Origin: Halomonas cupida
Lineage (GTDB): Bacteria > Pseudomonadota > Gammaproteobacteria > Pseudomonadales > Halomonadaceae
DNA: 64,000 nt
Assembly (NCBI RefSeq): GCF_900142755.1
Contig: NZ_FRCA01000001.1
Span: forward strand, 494,888-558,887
Reading direction: 5' to 3'
The position numbers and the translations under genes were made by a program. The notes under the pieces were generated by a model that was given only the letters and a program-made list of their open reading frames with translations, did not search any database and was not told the DNA's origin. Positions 8,803 to 18,539 of this stretch are shown here, one piece after another. Each line of letters begins with the position of its first letter. The stretch's first letter is position 1.

Positions 8803-9261
8803 ATGGTCACACTCAATGTGAACGGCCAGACAGTTCAGGCCGATGTGGAACCCGATACGCCCTTGTTATGGGTCCTGCGCGATACGCTCCAGCTCACCGG
8901 CACCAAGTTTGGTTGTGGCATGTCGCTGTGTGGTGCCTGCACGGTCCATCTTGATGGCCAGGCGGTCCGTACCTGTACGCTTCCGGTATCTGCCGCCGTT
9001 GATGGTGAAATCGTAACCATCGAAAGCGTTGGCGACAGCTCGGTTGGCGAGGCAGTACAGCAGGCCTGGCAACGCCTGGATGTGGTGCAGTGTGGCTACT
9101 GTCAGTCCGGCCAGATCATGAGTGCGGTGGCGTTGCTGGAAGAGAACCGCACGCCTTCGGATGAGGACATTGATAACGCCATGGGCGGCAACGTCTGTCG
9201 CTGTGCCACCTATGTGCGCATTCGCGCCGCGATCCATGCGGCGGCCGAGTCACTGGCCTGA
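8803..9261 (+). CDS. (2Fe-2S) subunit of molybdenum hydroxylase, IorA/CoxS type
   Basis: Electron-transfer subunit of a xanthine-oxidase-family enzyme, 152 aa, the standard size. The plant-type [2Fe-2S] motif is [20 protein letters not shown] (about residues 36-55, C-x4-C-x2-C with a fourth Cys at RTCTLP). The second, helical [2Fe-2S] domain has [17 protein letters not shown] and [16 protein letters not shown]. No signal peptide is present, consistent with export as a passenger of its Tat-signalled partner. It begins after AGGAGG and is 9 bp upstream of the large subunit gene. Confidence 0.95.
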   Translation: MVTLNVNGQTVQADVEPDTPLLWVLRDTLQLTGTKFGCGMSLCGACTVHLDGQAVRTCTLPVSAAVDGEIVTIESVGDSSVGEAVQQAWQRLDVVQCGYCQSGQIMSAVALLEENRTPSDEDIDNAMGGNVCRCATYVRIRAAIHAAAESLA

Positions 9262-9270
9262 GGAGACATC

Positions 9271-11469
9271 ATGACGCGATACATCGAGAATGCCAGTCGA
9301 CGCCGGTTTCTCAAGGGCTCGGCGGGACTCACGCTGGCGCTGTATTTCCCCTGGCAGATGGCCGCAGCCGCGGAGTCCAGTGGAAGCACTGAGGATGGCG
9401 ATAGCCAGGCCTTCGAACCCAATGCCTTCCTGCGCATCGACGAGGACAACAAGGTCACCGTGATTGCCAAGCATCTGGAGATGGGGCAGGGCACCTATAC
9501 AGGATTGGCCACCATCGTGGCGGAGGAGCTGGATGCCGACTGGTCACAGGTGCAGGTCGAAAGTGCGCCCGCCGATGCCAGTCGTTACAACAACCTTCAC
9601 TGGGGCCCGAATCAGGGGACCGGTGGCAGCAGTGCCATTGCCAACTCCTGGCAACAGTTGCGCGAAGCCGGTGCCACGGCGCGCGCCATGCTGGTCGCTG
9701 CAGCGGCACAACAGTGGGAGGTTTCGGCCGCAGAGATCGTGGTCGAGTCGGGAGTCGTCAAGCATGAGGCCTCAGGCAATGAGGCGAGTCTTGGAGAGCT
9801 TGCCAGAGCTGCGGCCGAGTTGCCGGTTCCCGATGAGGTGACGCTCAAGGAGCCTGCCAACTTCACCTTGATAGGCCGCCATATCCAGCGCCAGGACAGC
9901 CCCGACAAGACGACTGGTCAGGCGATGTTCACACAGGATATCCATCTACCCGACATGCTTACCGCCGTCGTGGCTCATCCTCCGCGGTTTGGTGCCAGGC
10001 TGAGCAGCTTTGATGATGCCGAGGCCAGGCAGGTCAAGGGCGTGGTTGAGGTTGTCGAGATCCCCAGTGGTGTCGCTGTGCTGGCGAAGGATACCTGGAG
10101 CGCTCGTCAGGGTCGCGAGGCGCTGAGTATCGAATGGGACGAAAGCGGGGCCTTCACGTTGGGCACGGAGGAGATTTTTGAGCGCTATCGTGAGCTGGCC
10201 GAGTCAGCGGGGACCGTCGCGGAACAGCGCGGTGACGCCGATGCAGTGCTTGCCGAGACCGAGCATACATTGGAGGCGGCATATGACCTGCCGTATCTGG
10301 CCCATGCGGCCATGGAGCCGTTGAATTGTGTCATCCAGCTCTCCGAAGAGGGTTGTGAGGTCTGGAACGGTGACCAGATGCAGACCTATGATCAGAGCGT
10401 TCTGGCTGAATTGTTCGATCTGTCACCGGAGCAGGTGCGTATCAACACCCTCTATGCGGGGGGCAGCTTCGGGCGCCGAGCCGCCAAGGGGGCCGACTAT
10501 ATTGTCGAGGCAGCGCATATCGTCAAGGCGATCGATGGTCGCGTGCCGGTCAAGCTGGTGTGGTTGCGTGAGGATGACATGCGCGCGGGTAACTATCGCC
10601 CGCTGTTCCATCACCGCCTGTGGGCGGGGCTGGATGAACAGGGACAATTGGTGGCATGGCGCCATCGCCTGGTCGGGCAGTCTGTCGCCGAGGGTTCTCC
10701 CTTCGAGGCGATGATTCAGGACGGTATTGATCCGACCTCGGTAGAGGGGGCCAGCAACCTGCCTTATGCCATTGCCAACTTTCAGGTCGAGCTGCATACC
10801 CCGAGTGATATCGGTGTGCCGGTTCAGTGGTGGCGGTCGGTTGGGTCGTCACACACGGCATTCTCGACAGAATGTTTCATTGACGAGTTGGCAAGCGAAG
10901 CGGAGAAGGACCCCGTTGCCTGGCGTCTCGAGATGTTGGCGGACCACCCTCGTCATGCTGGAGTCCTCGAGCTGGCGGCGGAGAGGGCCGGATGGGGGCA
11001 GCCTCTGGCGGATGCCGATGATGAAGGTGCGCTGCGCGGGCGAGGAGTGGCGGTACATGAGTCCTTCAATTCCTGGGTCGCCCAGGTGGCTGAGGTCACT
11101 GTCCAGAGCAACGGCAATGTACGTGTGGATCGGGTGGTCTGCGCCGTGGACTGCGGTATCGCGGTCAACCCTGATGTGGTGAAGGCCCAGGTGGAGGGCA
11201 GCATCGGCTTTGCCCTGACGGCTGCGCTGTACGGTGAGATCCGTTTGACGGAGGGACGAGTGGAACAGTCCAACTTCCATGACTATCAGCCACTGCGTAT
11301 CGGTGCGATGCCGGCCATCGAGGTTCACATCGTAACCTCGGTGGAAGCACCGTCGGGGATTGGTGAGCCGCCTGTACCGCCTCTGGCCCCCGCGGTGACC
11401 AATGCCATCTTCGCCGCCACCGGCAAGCGCATTCGTCGACTACCCATCGCTGATCAATTGGCGAGCTGA
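9271..11469 (+). CDS. Molybdopterin-binding subunit of aldehyde/isoquinoline-type oxidoreductase, Tat-exported
   Basis: Catalytic subunit of a two-subunit molybdenum hydroxylase, 732 aa. The N-terminus has a Tat signal, [19 protein letters not shown] (about residues 9-27). Cofactor-contact motifs include [50 protein letters not shown], and near the C-terminus [22 protein letters not shown] with the expected active-site Glu (GIGEPP). The architecture matches isoquinoline 1-oxidoreductase beta or membrane-linked aldehyde dehydrogenases of proteobacteria. No cytochrome c subunit gene follows, unlike some relatives. Substrate is probably an N-heterocycle or aldehyde. Confidence 0.93.
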   Translation: MTRYIENASRRRFLKGSAGLTLALYFPWQMAAAAESSGSTEDGDSQAFEPNAFLRIDEDNKVTVIAKHLEMGQGTYTGLATIVAEELDADWSQVQVESAPADASRYNNLHWGPNQGTGGSSAIANSWQQLREAGATARAMLVAAAAQQWEVSAAEIVVESGVVKHEASGNEASLGELARAAAELPVPDEVTLKEPANFTLIGRHIQRQDSPDKTTGQAMFTQDIHLPDMLTAVVAHPPRFGARLSSFDDAEARQVKGVVEVVEIPSGVAVLAKDTWSARQGREALSIEWDESGAFTLGTEEIFERYRELAESAGTVAEQRGDADAVLAETEHTLEAAYDLPYLAHAAMEPLNCVIQLSEEGCEVWNGDQMQTYDQSVLAELFDLSPEQVRINTLYAGGSFGRRAAKGADYIVEAAHIVKAIDGRVPVKLVWLREDDMRAGNYRPLFHHRLWAGLDEQGQLVAWRHRLVGQSVAEGSPFEAMIQDGIDPTSVEGASNLPYAIANFQVELHTPSDIGVPVQWWRSVGSSHTAFSTECFIDELASEAEKDPVAWRLEMLADHPRHAGVLELAAERAGWGQPLADADDEGALRGRGVAVHESFNSWVAQVAEVTVQSNGNVRVDRVVCAVDCGIAVNPDVVKAQVEGSIGFALTAALYGEIRLTEGRVEQSNFHDYQPLRIGAMPAIEVHIVTSVEAPSGIGEPPVPPLAPAVTNAIFAATGKRIRRLPIADQLAS

Positions 11470-11471
11470 GC

Positions 11472-12449
11472 ATGCAGCATCTGGACGTACGTGTTATCGA
11501 GCAGGCACTGGCCTGGGCGCGGGAAGGCGAGACGCTGTGGTTGTGCACCGTGCTGGCGACCTATGGCTCCTCGCCTCGTGCTCCCGGCTCGTTGCTGGTG
11601 GTGCACCGCGATGGCCGCCATGTCGGGTCGCTGTCGGGAGGGTGCGTCGAGGACGACTTCCTTGCGAGGCTGGCCGAGGGCGAATTCGCCAGGCCGGTCA
11701 CTACATTGCGTTACGGAGAGGAACGCGCTGATGGTACGGGAATCACGCTCCCCTGTGGTGGCATTCTCGACGTCCTGATCGAGCGCGTGGTGCCGGATGC
11801 TGATAGCCTGGTGCATCTGGACGTCGTGCTGGCCACGTTGAAGGGGCAGCGCCCGCTGGCGCGTCGAGTCGACCTGGTCAATGGTACTCGTCACTTTGTG
11901 GAGGACGATGGCATCGGACCTCGGGTAGTGCTGGAAGCCGAAAGTGGTGCCGCGCAAATACGCATGACACCAGCCGCTCGCCTGGTGATTGCGGGTATCT
12001 CACCCGTTTCGGAGGCTTGTGCTCAGTTTGCCCGAGGACTGGGGTTCGAGGTGTTCGTCTGCGATCCCCGCGAGGAGGCACTGGCGGGGTTCCATGTCGA
12101 GGGTGTTGAAGTTCGCCCCGAATTACCGTCGGCATTTATCGCAGCGGGGCACTGCCATGCTGCTACCGCCATCGTGGCGCTTACTCATGATCCCCGTATC
12201 GATGACCTGGCGATGATCGAGGCGGTACGCACCCCGGCCTTCTACATCGGTGTGATGGGGTCATGGCGAACTTCCCAAGCGAGGGCTGAACGGCTCCAAC
12301 GCTCCGGTGGCTTGAGTGAACGCGACATCGCGCGATTGCATATGCCGATTGGTCTGGACCTGGGCAGCAAGACACCCGCAGAGATCGCGCTGTCGGTGAT
12401 GGCAGATATTCTGCGTGTGCAGCGCGGCAAGGCTCGCGACGCACTCTGA
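11472..12449 (+). CDS. XdhC/CoxF-family molybdenum cofactor maturation protein
   Basis: Cofactor sulfuration and insertion chaperone for xanthine-oxidase-family enzymes, 325 aa. The N-terminal XdhC/CoxI domain shows WLCTVLATYGSSPRAPGSLLVV and GSLSGGCVEDDF; the C-terminal Rossmann-type domain begins RLVIAGISPVSEACAQFARG and ends with FYIGVMGSWRTSQARAERL and LDLGSKTPAEIALSVMADIL. It starts 2 bp after the large-subunit stop and is the third gene of the hydroxylase operon. Confidence 0.94.
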   Translation: MQHLDVRVIEQALAWAREGETLWLCTVLATYGSSPRAPGSLLVVHRDGRHVGSLSGGCVEDDFLARLAEGEFARPVTTLRYGEERADGTGITLPCGGILDVLIERVVPDADSLVHLDVVLATLKGQRPLARRVDLVNGTRHFVEDDGIGPRVVLEAESGAAQIRMTPAARLVIAGISPVSEACAQFARGLGFEVFVCDPREEALAGFHVEGVEVRPELPSAFIAAGHCHAATAIVALTHDPRIDDLAMIEAVRTPAFYIGVMGSWRTSQARAERLQRSGGLSERDIARLHMPIGLDLGSKTPAEIALSVMADILRVQRGKARDAL

Positions 12450-12647
12450 TGGTCACTCGATATTGCAGTGCTCTCGATCTGTTGGTCTAACGGCCGTGGG
12501 CACTGGGAGCGTTGGACATTGAGTGCGTTAGGCACCGGGAGCTTTACACTCGACGAGTCCGGGTGATGGACTTTGTCCATGGGTCGCCATAATCTGGGGT
12601 AGACAGTCGAATGAAACGCTTCTTTCCCCACTCCTCAGGACCTGACG

Positions 12648-13292
12648 ATGTTCGAGTACTCCCTGGCGCACTGGACAGCCTTCACCACTGCAGCGGTATT
12701 GCTGAATCTTTCCCCGGGGCCGGATATGGCCTTTATTCTCGGGCAGACGGCACGCCACGGAAAACGCGGTGGCTTTGCGGCCATGTTCGGGGTCTGGAGT
12801 GGGGCGACGGTTCATGTCGCCATGGCGGCGCTGGGCCTATCGGCAGTCCTGATGACTTCGGCACTGGCGTTTTCGGTAGTCAAGTGGATAGGCGCTGCCT
12901 ATCTGGTGTGGCTGGGGATCCAGGCGCTGTTGGCGCGTCCGGCCGAGAGCGGGGAAGCAACCCGCGAGGTGGCGCAGTGTCGCCGGCGGGATATCTTTCG
13001 TCAGGGCATCATGATTTCGTTGCTCAATCCCAAGGTGGCGATCTTCTTTCTCGCCTTTCTGCCGCAGTTTGTCGTACCCGGCGCCGGGCCGGTCAGCCTT
13101 CAGCTTGCCCTGCATGGCATGCTGATCATTGCGGTTGCCGCCATTATCGAACCACCATTGGTGATGGCCGGAGCACGGATTGCCAAGACCTTGCGCGGGA
13201 GCTCACGCCTGGGCGTGTGGTGCGAGCGAGGCCTCGGCGCGCTCTTCGTTGCGCTGGGTGTCAAGCTGGCAATGAGTTCTCGCGTCGCATGA
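12648..13292 (+). CDS. LysE-family amino acid exporter
   Basis: Inner-membrane exporter of the LysE/RhtB family, 214 aa. The signature NLSPGPDMAFILGQTARHGKRGG is at residues about 23-45, followed by hydrophobic helices and SLLNPKVAIFFLAFLPQFV, the second conserved block. The 198-bp gap before it holds no visible gene. The start follows AGGACCTGACG. The substrate (an amino acid or a homoserine-lactone-like compound) cannot be read from sequence. Confidence 0.93.
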   Translation: MFEYSLAHWTAFTTAAVLLNLSPGPDMAFILGQTARHGKRGGFAAMFGVWSGATVHVAMAALGLSAVLMTSALAFSVVKWIGAAYLVWLGIQALLARPAESGEATREVAQCRRRDIFRQGIMISLLNPKVAIFFLAFLPQFVVPGAGPVSLQLALHGMLIIAVAAIIEPPLVMAGARIAKTLRGSSRLGVWCERGLGALFVALGVKLAMSSRVA

Positions 13293-13340
13293 TGATAGGA
13301 ATGATGGGATGGCGAGATGATGCGCTGATGGGAGAGCATC

Positions 13341-14174
13341 ATGCGGCTGCGAGTACTGTCTGACCTGCATCTGGAGCATTTCCGCCAGGGTCGTGAATTG
13401 CCTGAGGTTGCCGCCGATGCGGTGATCCTGGCAGGTGATATTGGCGTTGGCCTGGCGGGGCTCGAGTGGGCCGCCCGTCGTTTTGCCGGGACGCCGGTGC
13501 TCTACGTGCCGGGTAATCATGAGTTCTATCAGCAGCGCATGACAGCGCTTCGAGCGGCAATGCGACAGCGCGCAGCACAGCTCGGTATCCATCTGCTCGA
13601 CAACGACAGTGTCGAGCTGCAGGGCGTACGCTTCCTGGGCACTACATTGTGGACCGACTTTGCCCTGTACGGTTCGCGCACACATCAGGATCGTGAAGAC
13701 ATTCCTCCTGGGAGTACTCCCTTCGAGACCAACCCTCTCGAGACGATCCCCCTGGAAACCATTCCCTTGGCAACAGTATCGGCAGCGCTGAGGATGATGC
13801 CCGACTATTCTCTCATCGAGCAGCCGGATGGCGAGGTATTTGCCCCGGAAGAGAGTGTGCGGCTGCATCGCGAGGCGGTGGCCTGGTTGGCGGAGGAGCT
13901 GGCGCGCCCGTGCCCGGGGCCTCGCGTGGTCATCACTCACCATGCTCCCTTGCCTGACTGCATCCCGCCACGCTATCGCGGTGACGTCCTGTCGCCGGCT
14001 TTTGCTTCGAATCTGGAGTCGCTCATGGGCTCCGCGGCACTATGGGTTCATGGCCATGTGCACGATGCCGTGGACCTGTCGGTTCACGGCACCCGAGTGC
14101 TGTGTAATCCTGGCGGATACCCCGACGAGGTGCCCGAGATTGCGCCATGTCTGGAGCTGGTTGTCGAGGTGTAG
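13341..14174 (+). CDS. Calcineurin-type metallophosphoesterase with a short internal repeat
   Basis: Predicted metal-dependent phosphohydrolase, 277 aa. Metal-binding motifs are in order: SDLHLEH, LAGDIGVG, YVPGNHEFY, VITHHAPLPDC and WVHGHVHDAVD; these contain the expected Asp, His and Asn ligands. Residues about 117-140 hold an insertion with a low-complexity repeat (NPLETIPLETIPLAT) that interrupts the segment between LGTTLWTDFALYG and the later MPDYSLI; it is absent from the family core. The gene follows lysE by 48 bp, same strand. Physiological substrate unknown. Confidence 0.92.
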   Translation: MRLRVLSDLHLEHFRQGRELPEVAADAVILAGDIGVGLAGLEWAARRFAGTPVLYVPGNHEFYQQRMTALRAAMRQRAAQLGIHLLDNDSVELQGVRFLGTTLWTDFALYGSRTHQDREDIPPGSTPFETNPLETIPLETIPLATVSAALRMMPDYSLIEQPDGEVFAPEESVRLHREAVAWLAEELARPCPGPRVVITHHAPLPDCIPPRYRGDVLSPAFASNLESLMGSAALWVHGHVHDAVDLSVHGTRVLCNPGGYPDEVPEIAPCLELVVEV

Positions 14175-14284
14175 ATTCTTGGCTACGAACTGGCACATGT
14201 TCGTTCCCGACGAACATGCACACTTCCCACGTCCATGTGGGTCGCGAGCTACGAGCTACGAGTCAGTAGCAGTCGTCTGGTGGG
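14175..14284. repeat. Intergenic GAGCTAC-type repeat
   Basis: The gap between the phosphoesterase and yejK stop codons contains GCGAGCTACGAGCTACGAG (14248-14266), a tandem heptamer GAGCTAC. The same heptamer array occurs near 63518-63540. Upstream, GTTCGTTCCCGACGAACATG (14199-14218) contains a short inverted repeat (GTTCGT/ACGAAC) that could aid termination of the two convergent genes. Confidence 0.45.
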
Positions 14285-15379
14285 TTACTTGCTCTGCAAC
14301 TGTTCTTTCAGTTTGTTGGGCAGTTTCTTGATGATCAGTCGATCGCGCTCGGCGTCGTACTCAATGCTGTTGCCCAACAGGTGGGAGTCGAAGCTGATCG
14401 AGACACCTTCGGCACGGCCAGTGAAGCGGCGGAACTGGTTCAGGGTGCGCTTGTCCGGTGGGATCTCTGGCGACAGGCCATAGTCGGCATTGCGGATGTG
14501 ATCGAAGAAGGCGCGGGGGTTGTCTTCATCGACCAGCGCAGACAGCTCGTCCAGAGTGATGGCCTCGCCACGGCTGGCCTGGTCATTGGCGTAGTCGATC
14601 AACGCATCGGTCTTTTCCCGCGAAGCTTCCTCGGCCATATCCTCGCTTTCGACATAATCACTGAAGGCCTTGAGCAGGGTGCGGGTCTCGCTCTTTGGAT
14701 CGACGCCATCCGAGGCGCCCAGTAATGCCTGCATGTCATCAGCCAGCTTGCGCCCGCCACGATCCGCGAGCAGTGATAGATACTGACTGGACTCGCCGCC
14801 CTGTTGCCACTGGCTCAGATTGATGCGCGCGGCCAGAGACATCTGGGTGTGGTTGATCTGGCCACTGATCGCCACACGCTGATCGCCGTCGATAACGAAG
14901 CCGTCGCGGTGATGCACCAGTACCATGAGCAGGGTGCGGGTTTCGCCCTGTTGTTGGTCGACCATGATGAAGTGCCCGCCTACCGGCAGGTGTGCATCGA
15001 TCACCCGCGCCAGTTGTTCAGCGAAGCCATTGGCCAGACTGAGCAGGTCGCCATTGCCGGCAACGAAGGCTTCCAGGTCGGTGGGGAAGCGGCTGTTGAT
15101 CACCAGTTTCGGAGCATCACCAGAGGCCTCGTTGTCGCCTTCATCATCCTGCCACGGCGGCGTGTCGTCATCGCTGCTGGCCTGATCGGTCGAAGTGGCT
15201 GACGCATCCCGGAAACGGCCCCAGCGCTTCGACTTGCCGTGATAGGCATCACCGAGGCGCTGAATCAGTCCTTCCAGCGCCTCGGTGGGCGGATGCAGGT
15301 CGGTAGCGGGAATCTGACGCGCTGGCGTGTCGCTATCGGACTTGTCGAGACGCTGGATGACACAGGCGTTGATCGGCAT
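14285..15379 (-). CDS. yejK: Nucleoid-associated protein YejK/NdpA
   Basis: Nucleoid-associated protein of the NdpA family, 364 aa, slightly longer than the E. coli protein. I place the start at 15379 (MPINACVIQRLDKSD), preceded by GAGGG; the frame upstream is Cys- and Arg-rich noise and overlaps the mazE promoter. Recognisable segments are PTDLEAFVAGNGDLLSLANG, SDYVESEDMAEEASREKTDA and the C-terminus FTGRAEGVSISFDSHLLGNS. A linker at about residues 55-100 is acidic (DDDTPPWQDDEGDNEASGD) and looks like a lineage-specific insertion. Confidence 0.9.
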   Translation of the reverse strand: MPINACVIQRLDKSDSDTPARQIPATDLHPPTEALEGLIQRLGDAYHGKSKRWGRFRDASATSTDQASSDDDTPPWQDDEGDNEASGDAPKLVINSRFPTDLEAFVAGNGDLLSLANGFAEQLARVIDAHLPVGGHFIMVDQQQGETRTLLMVLVHHRDGFVIDGDQRVAISGQINHTQMSLAARINLSQWQQGGESSQYLSLLADRGGRKLADDMQALLGASDGVDPKSETRTLLKAFSDYVESEDMAEEASREKTDALIDYANDQASRGEAITLDELSALVDEDNPRAFFDHIRNADYGLSPEIPPDKRTLNQFRRFTGRAEGVSISFDSHLLGNSIEYDAERDRLIIKKLPNKLKEQLQSK

Positions 15380-15506
15380 GGAACCCTCATCGTAAAGCCG
15401 CTGGAACGGCCGCCGATGATACCGCACTGACAGTGTTATTCCGATGAGTCTCTGCGAATGTCGACAACAACGGGCAACAACAATGGGAGGCGGCAGGTAC
15501 TGTGCT

Positions 15507-15589
15507 GTATCTACATTGTTGCAACGGGTATTGGTGGGTACTATAGTTGCTGTACTGGTATCTACGTTGTAGATACAAACGCAAGGAGG
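15507..15589 (+). promoter_or_regulatory. mazEF operator: perfect 8-bp inverted repeat plus upstream partial copy
   Basis: GTATCTAC-GTT-GTAGATAC (15558-15576) is a perfect inverted repeat 23 bp upstream of the mazE start. A partial copy, GTATCTACATTGTTGCAAC (15507-15525), lies exactly 51 bp upstream in the same orientation, about five helical turns. Antitoxin-toxin complexes of the MazEF type bind such dyads to repress their own promoter. The mazE ribosome-binding site AAGGAGG is at 15583-15589. Confidence 0.7.
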
Positions 15590-15598
15590 TTGTTGAGC

Positions 15599-15838
15599 AT
15601 GCGTGCACATATCAAGCAGTGGGGGAATAGCGCCTCAGTACGGATCCCGACCTCTATCATGCAGGCCTGCGATCTTCACCTTGACTGCCCGGTTGAAGTT
15701 CGTGTGGAAGATGGCCGGATTGTGATCGAGCCGGTTCGTGAAGACTATGACCTGGATAGCCTGGTCGCGGGAATCCGTGACGATAATCTTCATGAAGAGG
15801 TGGATACCGGAACGCCTGTTGGGCGTGAGGTGTCTTGA
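15599..15838 (+). CDS. mazE: MazE-type antitoxin (AbrB/SpoVT fold)
   Basis: DNA-binding antitoxin, 79 aa. MRAHIKQWGNSASVRIPTSI is the canonical MazE swapped-hairpin start. The region PVEVRVEDGRIVIEPVRED completes the barrel, and the acidic tail DYDLDSLVAGIRDDNLHEEV is the expected toxin-wrapping segment. Start at 15599 chosen because AAGGAGG is 9 bp upstream and the alignment begins there. The stop codon overlaps the toxin ATG by one base (TGATG), the usual coupling in this family. Confidence 0.95.
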   Translation: MRAHIKQWGNSASVRIPTSIMQACDLHLDCPVEVRVEDGRIVIEPVREDYDLDSLVAGIRDDNLHEEVDTGTPVGREVS

Positions 15839-16173
15839 TGTCTGGTCAGTTTGTTCCTGACGCGGGAGACATTGTCTGGCTGCAGTTCAATCCTCAGGCA
15901 GGAAACGAGCATGCGGGGCACCGTCCTGCTGTTGTGTTGAGCCCAGCCAGCTACAATGGCCGGACTGGGCTGATGGTGTGTTGTCCGATGACAACTCGAG
16001 TGAAGGGATATCCGTTCGAAGTCGTTCTCTCATGTGGTGATAGCGTGGTGCTGGCAGATCAGCTCAAGAGTCTTGACTGGCGCATTCGTGGAGCGCGACG
16101 CAAGGGGGGAGTCACACCAGCGGAACTATCAGAGATCCGACGCAAGGCGAAAGCCTTGATTGGTATTGTGTGA
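15838..16173 (+). CDS. mazF: MazF-type endoribonuclease toxin
   Basis: Ribosome-independent mRNA interferase, 111 aa, standard length. Family motifs: PDAGDIVWLQFNPQAGNEHA (conserved GDIVWL and acidic site), HRPAVVLSPASYNGRTGLMV, CPMTTRVKGYPFEVVL with the catalytic Thr-Arg region, and QLKSLDWRIR. All look intact, so the toxin is probably active. It ends 35 bp from the convergent ABC permease. Confidence 0.95.
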   Translation: MSGQFVPDAGDIVWLQFNPQAGNEHAGHRPAVVLSPASYNGRTGLMVCCPMTTRVKGYPFEVVLSCGDSVVLADQLKSLDWRIRGARRKGGVTPAELSEIRRKAKALIGIV

Positions 16174-16208
16174 CTGCTCGCTGATCGATCCCCCTGGCCA
16201 AGGTAGTG

Positions 16209-16970
16209 TTACGGCTTCAAGCGATAGCCACTGCGGAATATCGCCTGGACGATCACCAGACAGATGGCCATGAACAGAGTGATCATGCCGAGACTTACCC
16301 AGATACTGACATCTCCCATACCGTAGAAGCTCCAGCGGAAGCCGGACACTAGATAGACCACGGGGTTGAACAGGGTCACGGTCTGCCACACCGGGGGCAA
16401 CATATCGATGGAGTAGAAGGTGCCGCCGAGAAAGGTCAGCGGGGTGATGATCAGCAGCGGCACCAGTTGCAGTTTCTCGAAGCCGTCCGCCCAGATGCCG
16501 ATGATGAAACCAAGCAGACTGAAGGTCAGTGCCGTCAGTACCAGGAACAGCAGCATCATCAGAGGATGGGCGATGGTGAAGGGTACGAACAGGCTGGCGG
16601 TGGCCAGCACGATCAGGCCGAGAATGATCGATTTGCTGGCCGCTGCGCCGACGAAGCCGATGACGATCTCCAGCGGGGTGATGGGTGCCGAGAGAACCTC
16701 GTAGATAGAGCCGGTGAAGCGCGGGAAGAAGATGCCGAACGAGGCGTTGGACACACTCTGGGTCAGCAGCATCAGCATGATCAGGCCCGGCACGATAAAG
16801 GAGCCGTACTCGATGCCATTCACTTGACTGATGCGTGAGCCGATGGCCGAGCCGAAGACCACGAAATACAGCGAGGTCGACAACACCGGTGAGACGATAC
16901 TCTGCGCCACGGTACGCATGGCTCGTGCCATTTCGGCAATGTAGATGGTCTTGATGGCGGTGAGGTTCAT
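16209..16970 (-). CDS. ABC-2 type transporter permease
   Basis: Membrane subunit of an ABC exporter, 253 aa with six predicted helices. The start [20 protein letters not shown] at 16970 overlaps the ATPase stop (ATGA). The ABC-2 signature region includes [40 protein letters not shown] and the last-third [20 protein letters not shown]. It resembles the YadH/NodJ-like family; the exported substrate is not known. Confidence 0.93.
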   Translation of the reverse strand: MNLTAIKTIYIAEMARAMRTVAQSIVSPVLSTSLYFVVFGSAIGSRISQVNGIEYGSFIVPGLIMLMLLTQSVSNASFGIFFPRFTGSIYEVLSAPITPLEIVIGFVGAAASKSIILGLIVLATASLFVPFTIAHPLMMLLFLVLTALTFSLLGFIIGIWADGFEKLQLVPLLIITPLTFLGGTFYSIDMLPPVWQTVTLFNPVVYLVSGFRWSFYGMGDVSIWVSLGMITLFMAICLVIVQAIFRSGYRLKP

Positions 16971-17908
16971 GTGCGCTCCCTGACCAGATTGACGAAGATT
17001 TCTTCCAGTGAACTCTGGCGGGTATGTAGATCCTTGAAGCCGAGCCCTGCGGACTCCACTTCGGCCAGTAGGTCGGCGATGCCACCCCGGGGGTTGCTGT
17101 CTTCGCGTGTGGCATCGTAGCTGTAGATCAATGCATGGCCGTCTTCGGCCAGGCGCAGATCGAATCTGGACAGCACATCGGGTATCGCCGTGACCGGTTC
17201 GTGCAGGTGCAGAGTCAACTCCTTGCTGCCCAGACTGCGCATCAGTTCCTGCTTTTCCTCGACCAGCACCAGTTCGCCACTGCGAATGACACCGATGCGG
17301 TCGGCCATCTCTTCGGCTTCCTCGATGTAGTGGGTGGTCAGGATGATGGTCACACCGTTGTCGCGCAGTCCTCGCACCACTTCCCACATGTCGCGACGCA
17401 GCTCTACATCAACACCGGCGGTGGGCTCATCCAGAAACAGCACTTCGGGTTCGTGGGCCAGAGCCTTGGCGATCAGTACCCGACGCTTCATGCCGCCGGA
17501 GAGGGTGATCAGACGGTTGCGGCGCTTGTCCCACAGGCTGAGCGAGCGTAATACCTTCTCGATGTGAGCCGGGTCTCTGGGCTTGCCGAACAGGCCGCGA
17601 CTGAAGCTGACCGTATCCCATACCGTGGAGAATGCCTCGTTGGTCAACTCCTGGGGCACGAGGCCGATACGTGAGCGGGCCTCTCGGAAGTCGTCGAGGA
17701 TATCGTAGCCGTCCACCCGTACTTGACCAGCGCTGGGGTTGACCAGCCCACATACCACGCTGATCAGTGTGGTCTTGCCTGCCCCGTTGGGGCCGAGCAG
17801 GGCAAAGATCTCGCCACGGCGAATACTGAGGTCGACGCCTTTCAAGGCCTCGAATCCACCGGAATAGACCTTGCGTAGTCCTTCGATCTCGATCATGGCT
17901 TCCTGCAC
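16967..17908 (-). CDS. ABC transporter ATP-binding protein
   Basis: ATPase partner of the permease, 313 aa. Walker A is [12 protein letters not shown] (about residues 36-47), the Q-loop is [14 protein letters not shown], the ABC signature is [15 protein letters not shown] and Walker B is [12 protein letters not shown], with the H-loop at [16 protein letters not shown]. The C-terminal 90 residues form a DrrA/YadG-like extension. Overlap of 4 bp with the permease shows coupling. Start at 17908 ([17 protein letters not shown]); MIEIEG four codons later is an alternative. Confidence 0.95.
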   Translation of the reverse strand: MQEAMIEIEGLRKVYSGGFEALKGVDLSIRRGEIFALLGPNGAGKTTLISVVCGLVNPSAGQVRVDGYDILDDFREARSRIGLVPQELTNEAFSTVWDTVSFSRGLFGKPRDPAHIEKVLRSLSLWDKRRNRLITLSGGMKRRVLIAKALAHEPEVLFLDEPTAGVDVELRRDMWEVVRGLRDNGVTIILTTHYIEEAEEMADRIGVIRSGELVLVEEKQELMRSLGSKELTLHLHEPVTAIPDVLSRFDLRLAEDGHALIYSYDATREDSNPRGGIADLLAEVESAGLGFKDLHTRQSSLEEIFVNLVRERT

Positions 17909-17993
17909 GATAGCGCTCCTGGAATATCAGGGGGACAACGTCCTGCTGGCGGGCAAGGCGCTGTGGTTCACCGAAGTGGCTCATTGAGATGCT

Positions 17994-18539
17994 TCATTGA
18001 CGCGGAGGCACATCCAGCATACGCGGCAAAACATCTTCCGTCCTGCGGCTGAAACGGTGATGCAAGGTCATCAATACATGGCCCAGTGCCAGTGCGAACA
18101 GTGTCCAACCAAGCCAGCCGTGCAGAAGGTTGGCTGGCGTCATCATCCATTCGATCTCAGGACTCTCGAAACCAGCCATCAGCGGCAGGCCAAAGGGCTC
18201 GAAGGCGCGTCCGGAGCCGTACTGGCGCAGCAGGGCGATGGTCGGGATAAACAACACCAGGCCATACAACACAATATGTCCCAGCCTTGCCAGACGGCTG
18301 ACGCTGGCGGGGCGGCGGGCATGGTTGATCAACGCCCAGCTCAAACGCAGCACCATCAAAACAAGAATCGTGAAGCCGATGGGCTTGTGAGTAGCCCAGA
18401 GTATTTCATCCAGGGCCGAGTCTTCCGCCAGACTGGTGACCGTCGCGGTGGTCAACTGCCAGATGACCAGGATGGCGACGACCCAGTGCAGCGCTCGAGT
18501 CAGGGTGCCATAACGTTGAGGGGTATCCATTGTCGGCAT
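17994..18539 (-). CDS. Cytochrome b561 family membrane protein
   Basis: Di-haem b cytochrome of the inner membrane, 181 aa, four helices. Haem-ligand His residues are suggested by RYGTLTRALHWVVAILVIWQ, TILVLMVLRLSWALINHARR, ANLLHGWLGWTLFALALGHV and the final LMTLHHRFSRR. I use the ATG at 18539, preceded by AGGAATTGACC. Proteins of this type act as quinol-linked electron carriers or superoxide oxidases. It is transcribed alone. Confidence 0.92.
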   Translation of the reverse strand: MPTMDTPQRYGTLTRALHWVVAILVIWQLTTATVTSLAEDSALDEILWATHKPIGFTILVLMVLRLSWALINHARRPASVSRLARLGHIVLYGLVLFIPTIALLRQYGSGRAFEPFGLPLMAGFESPEIEWMMTPANLLHGWLGWTLFALALGHVLMTLHHRFSRRTEDVLPRMLDVPPRQ

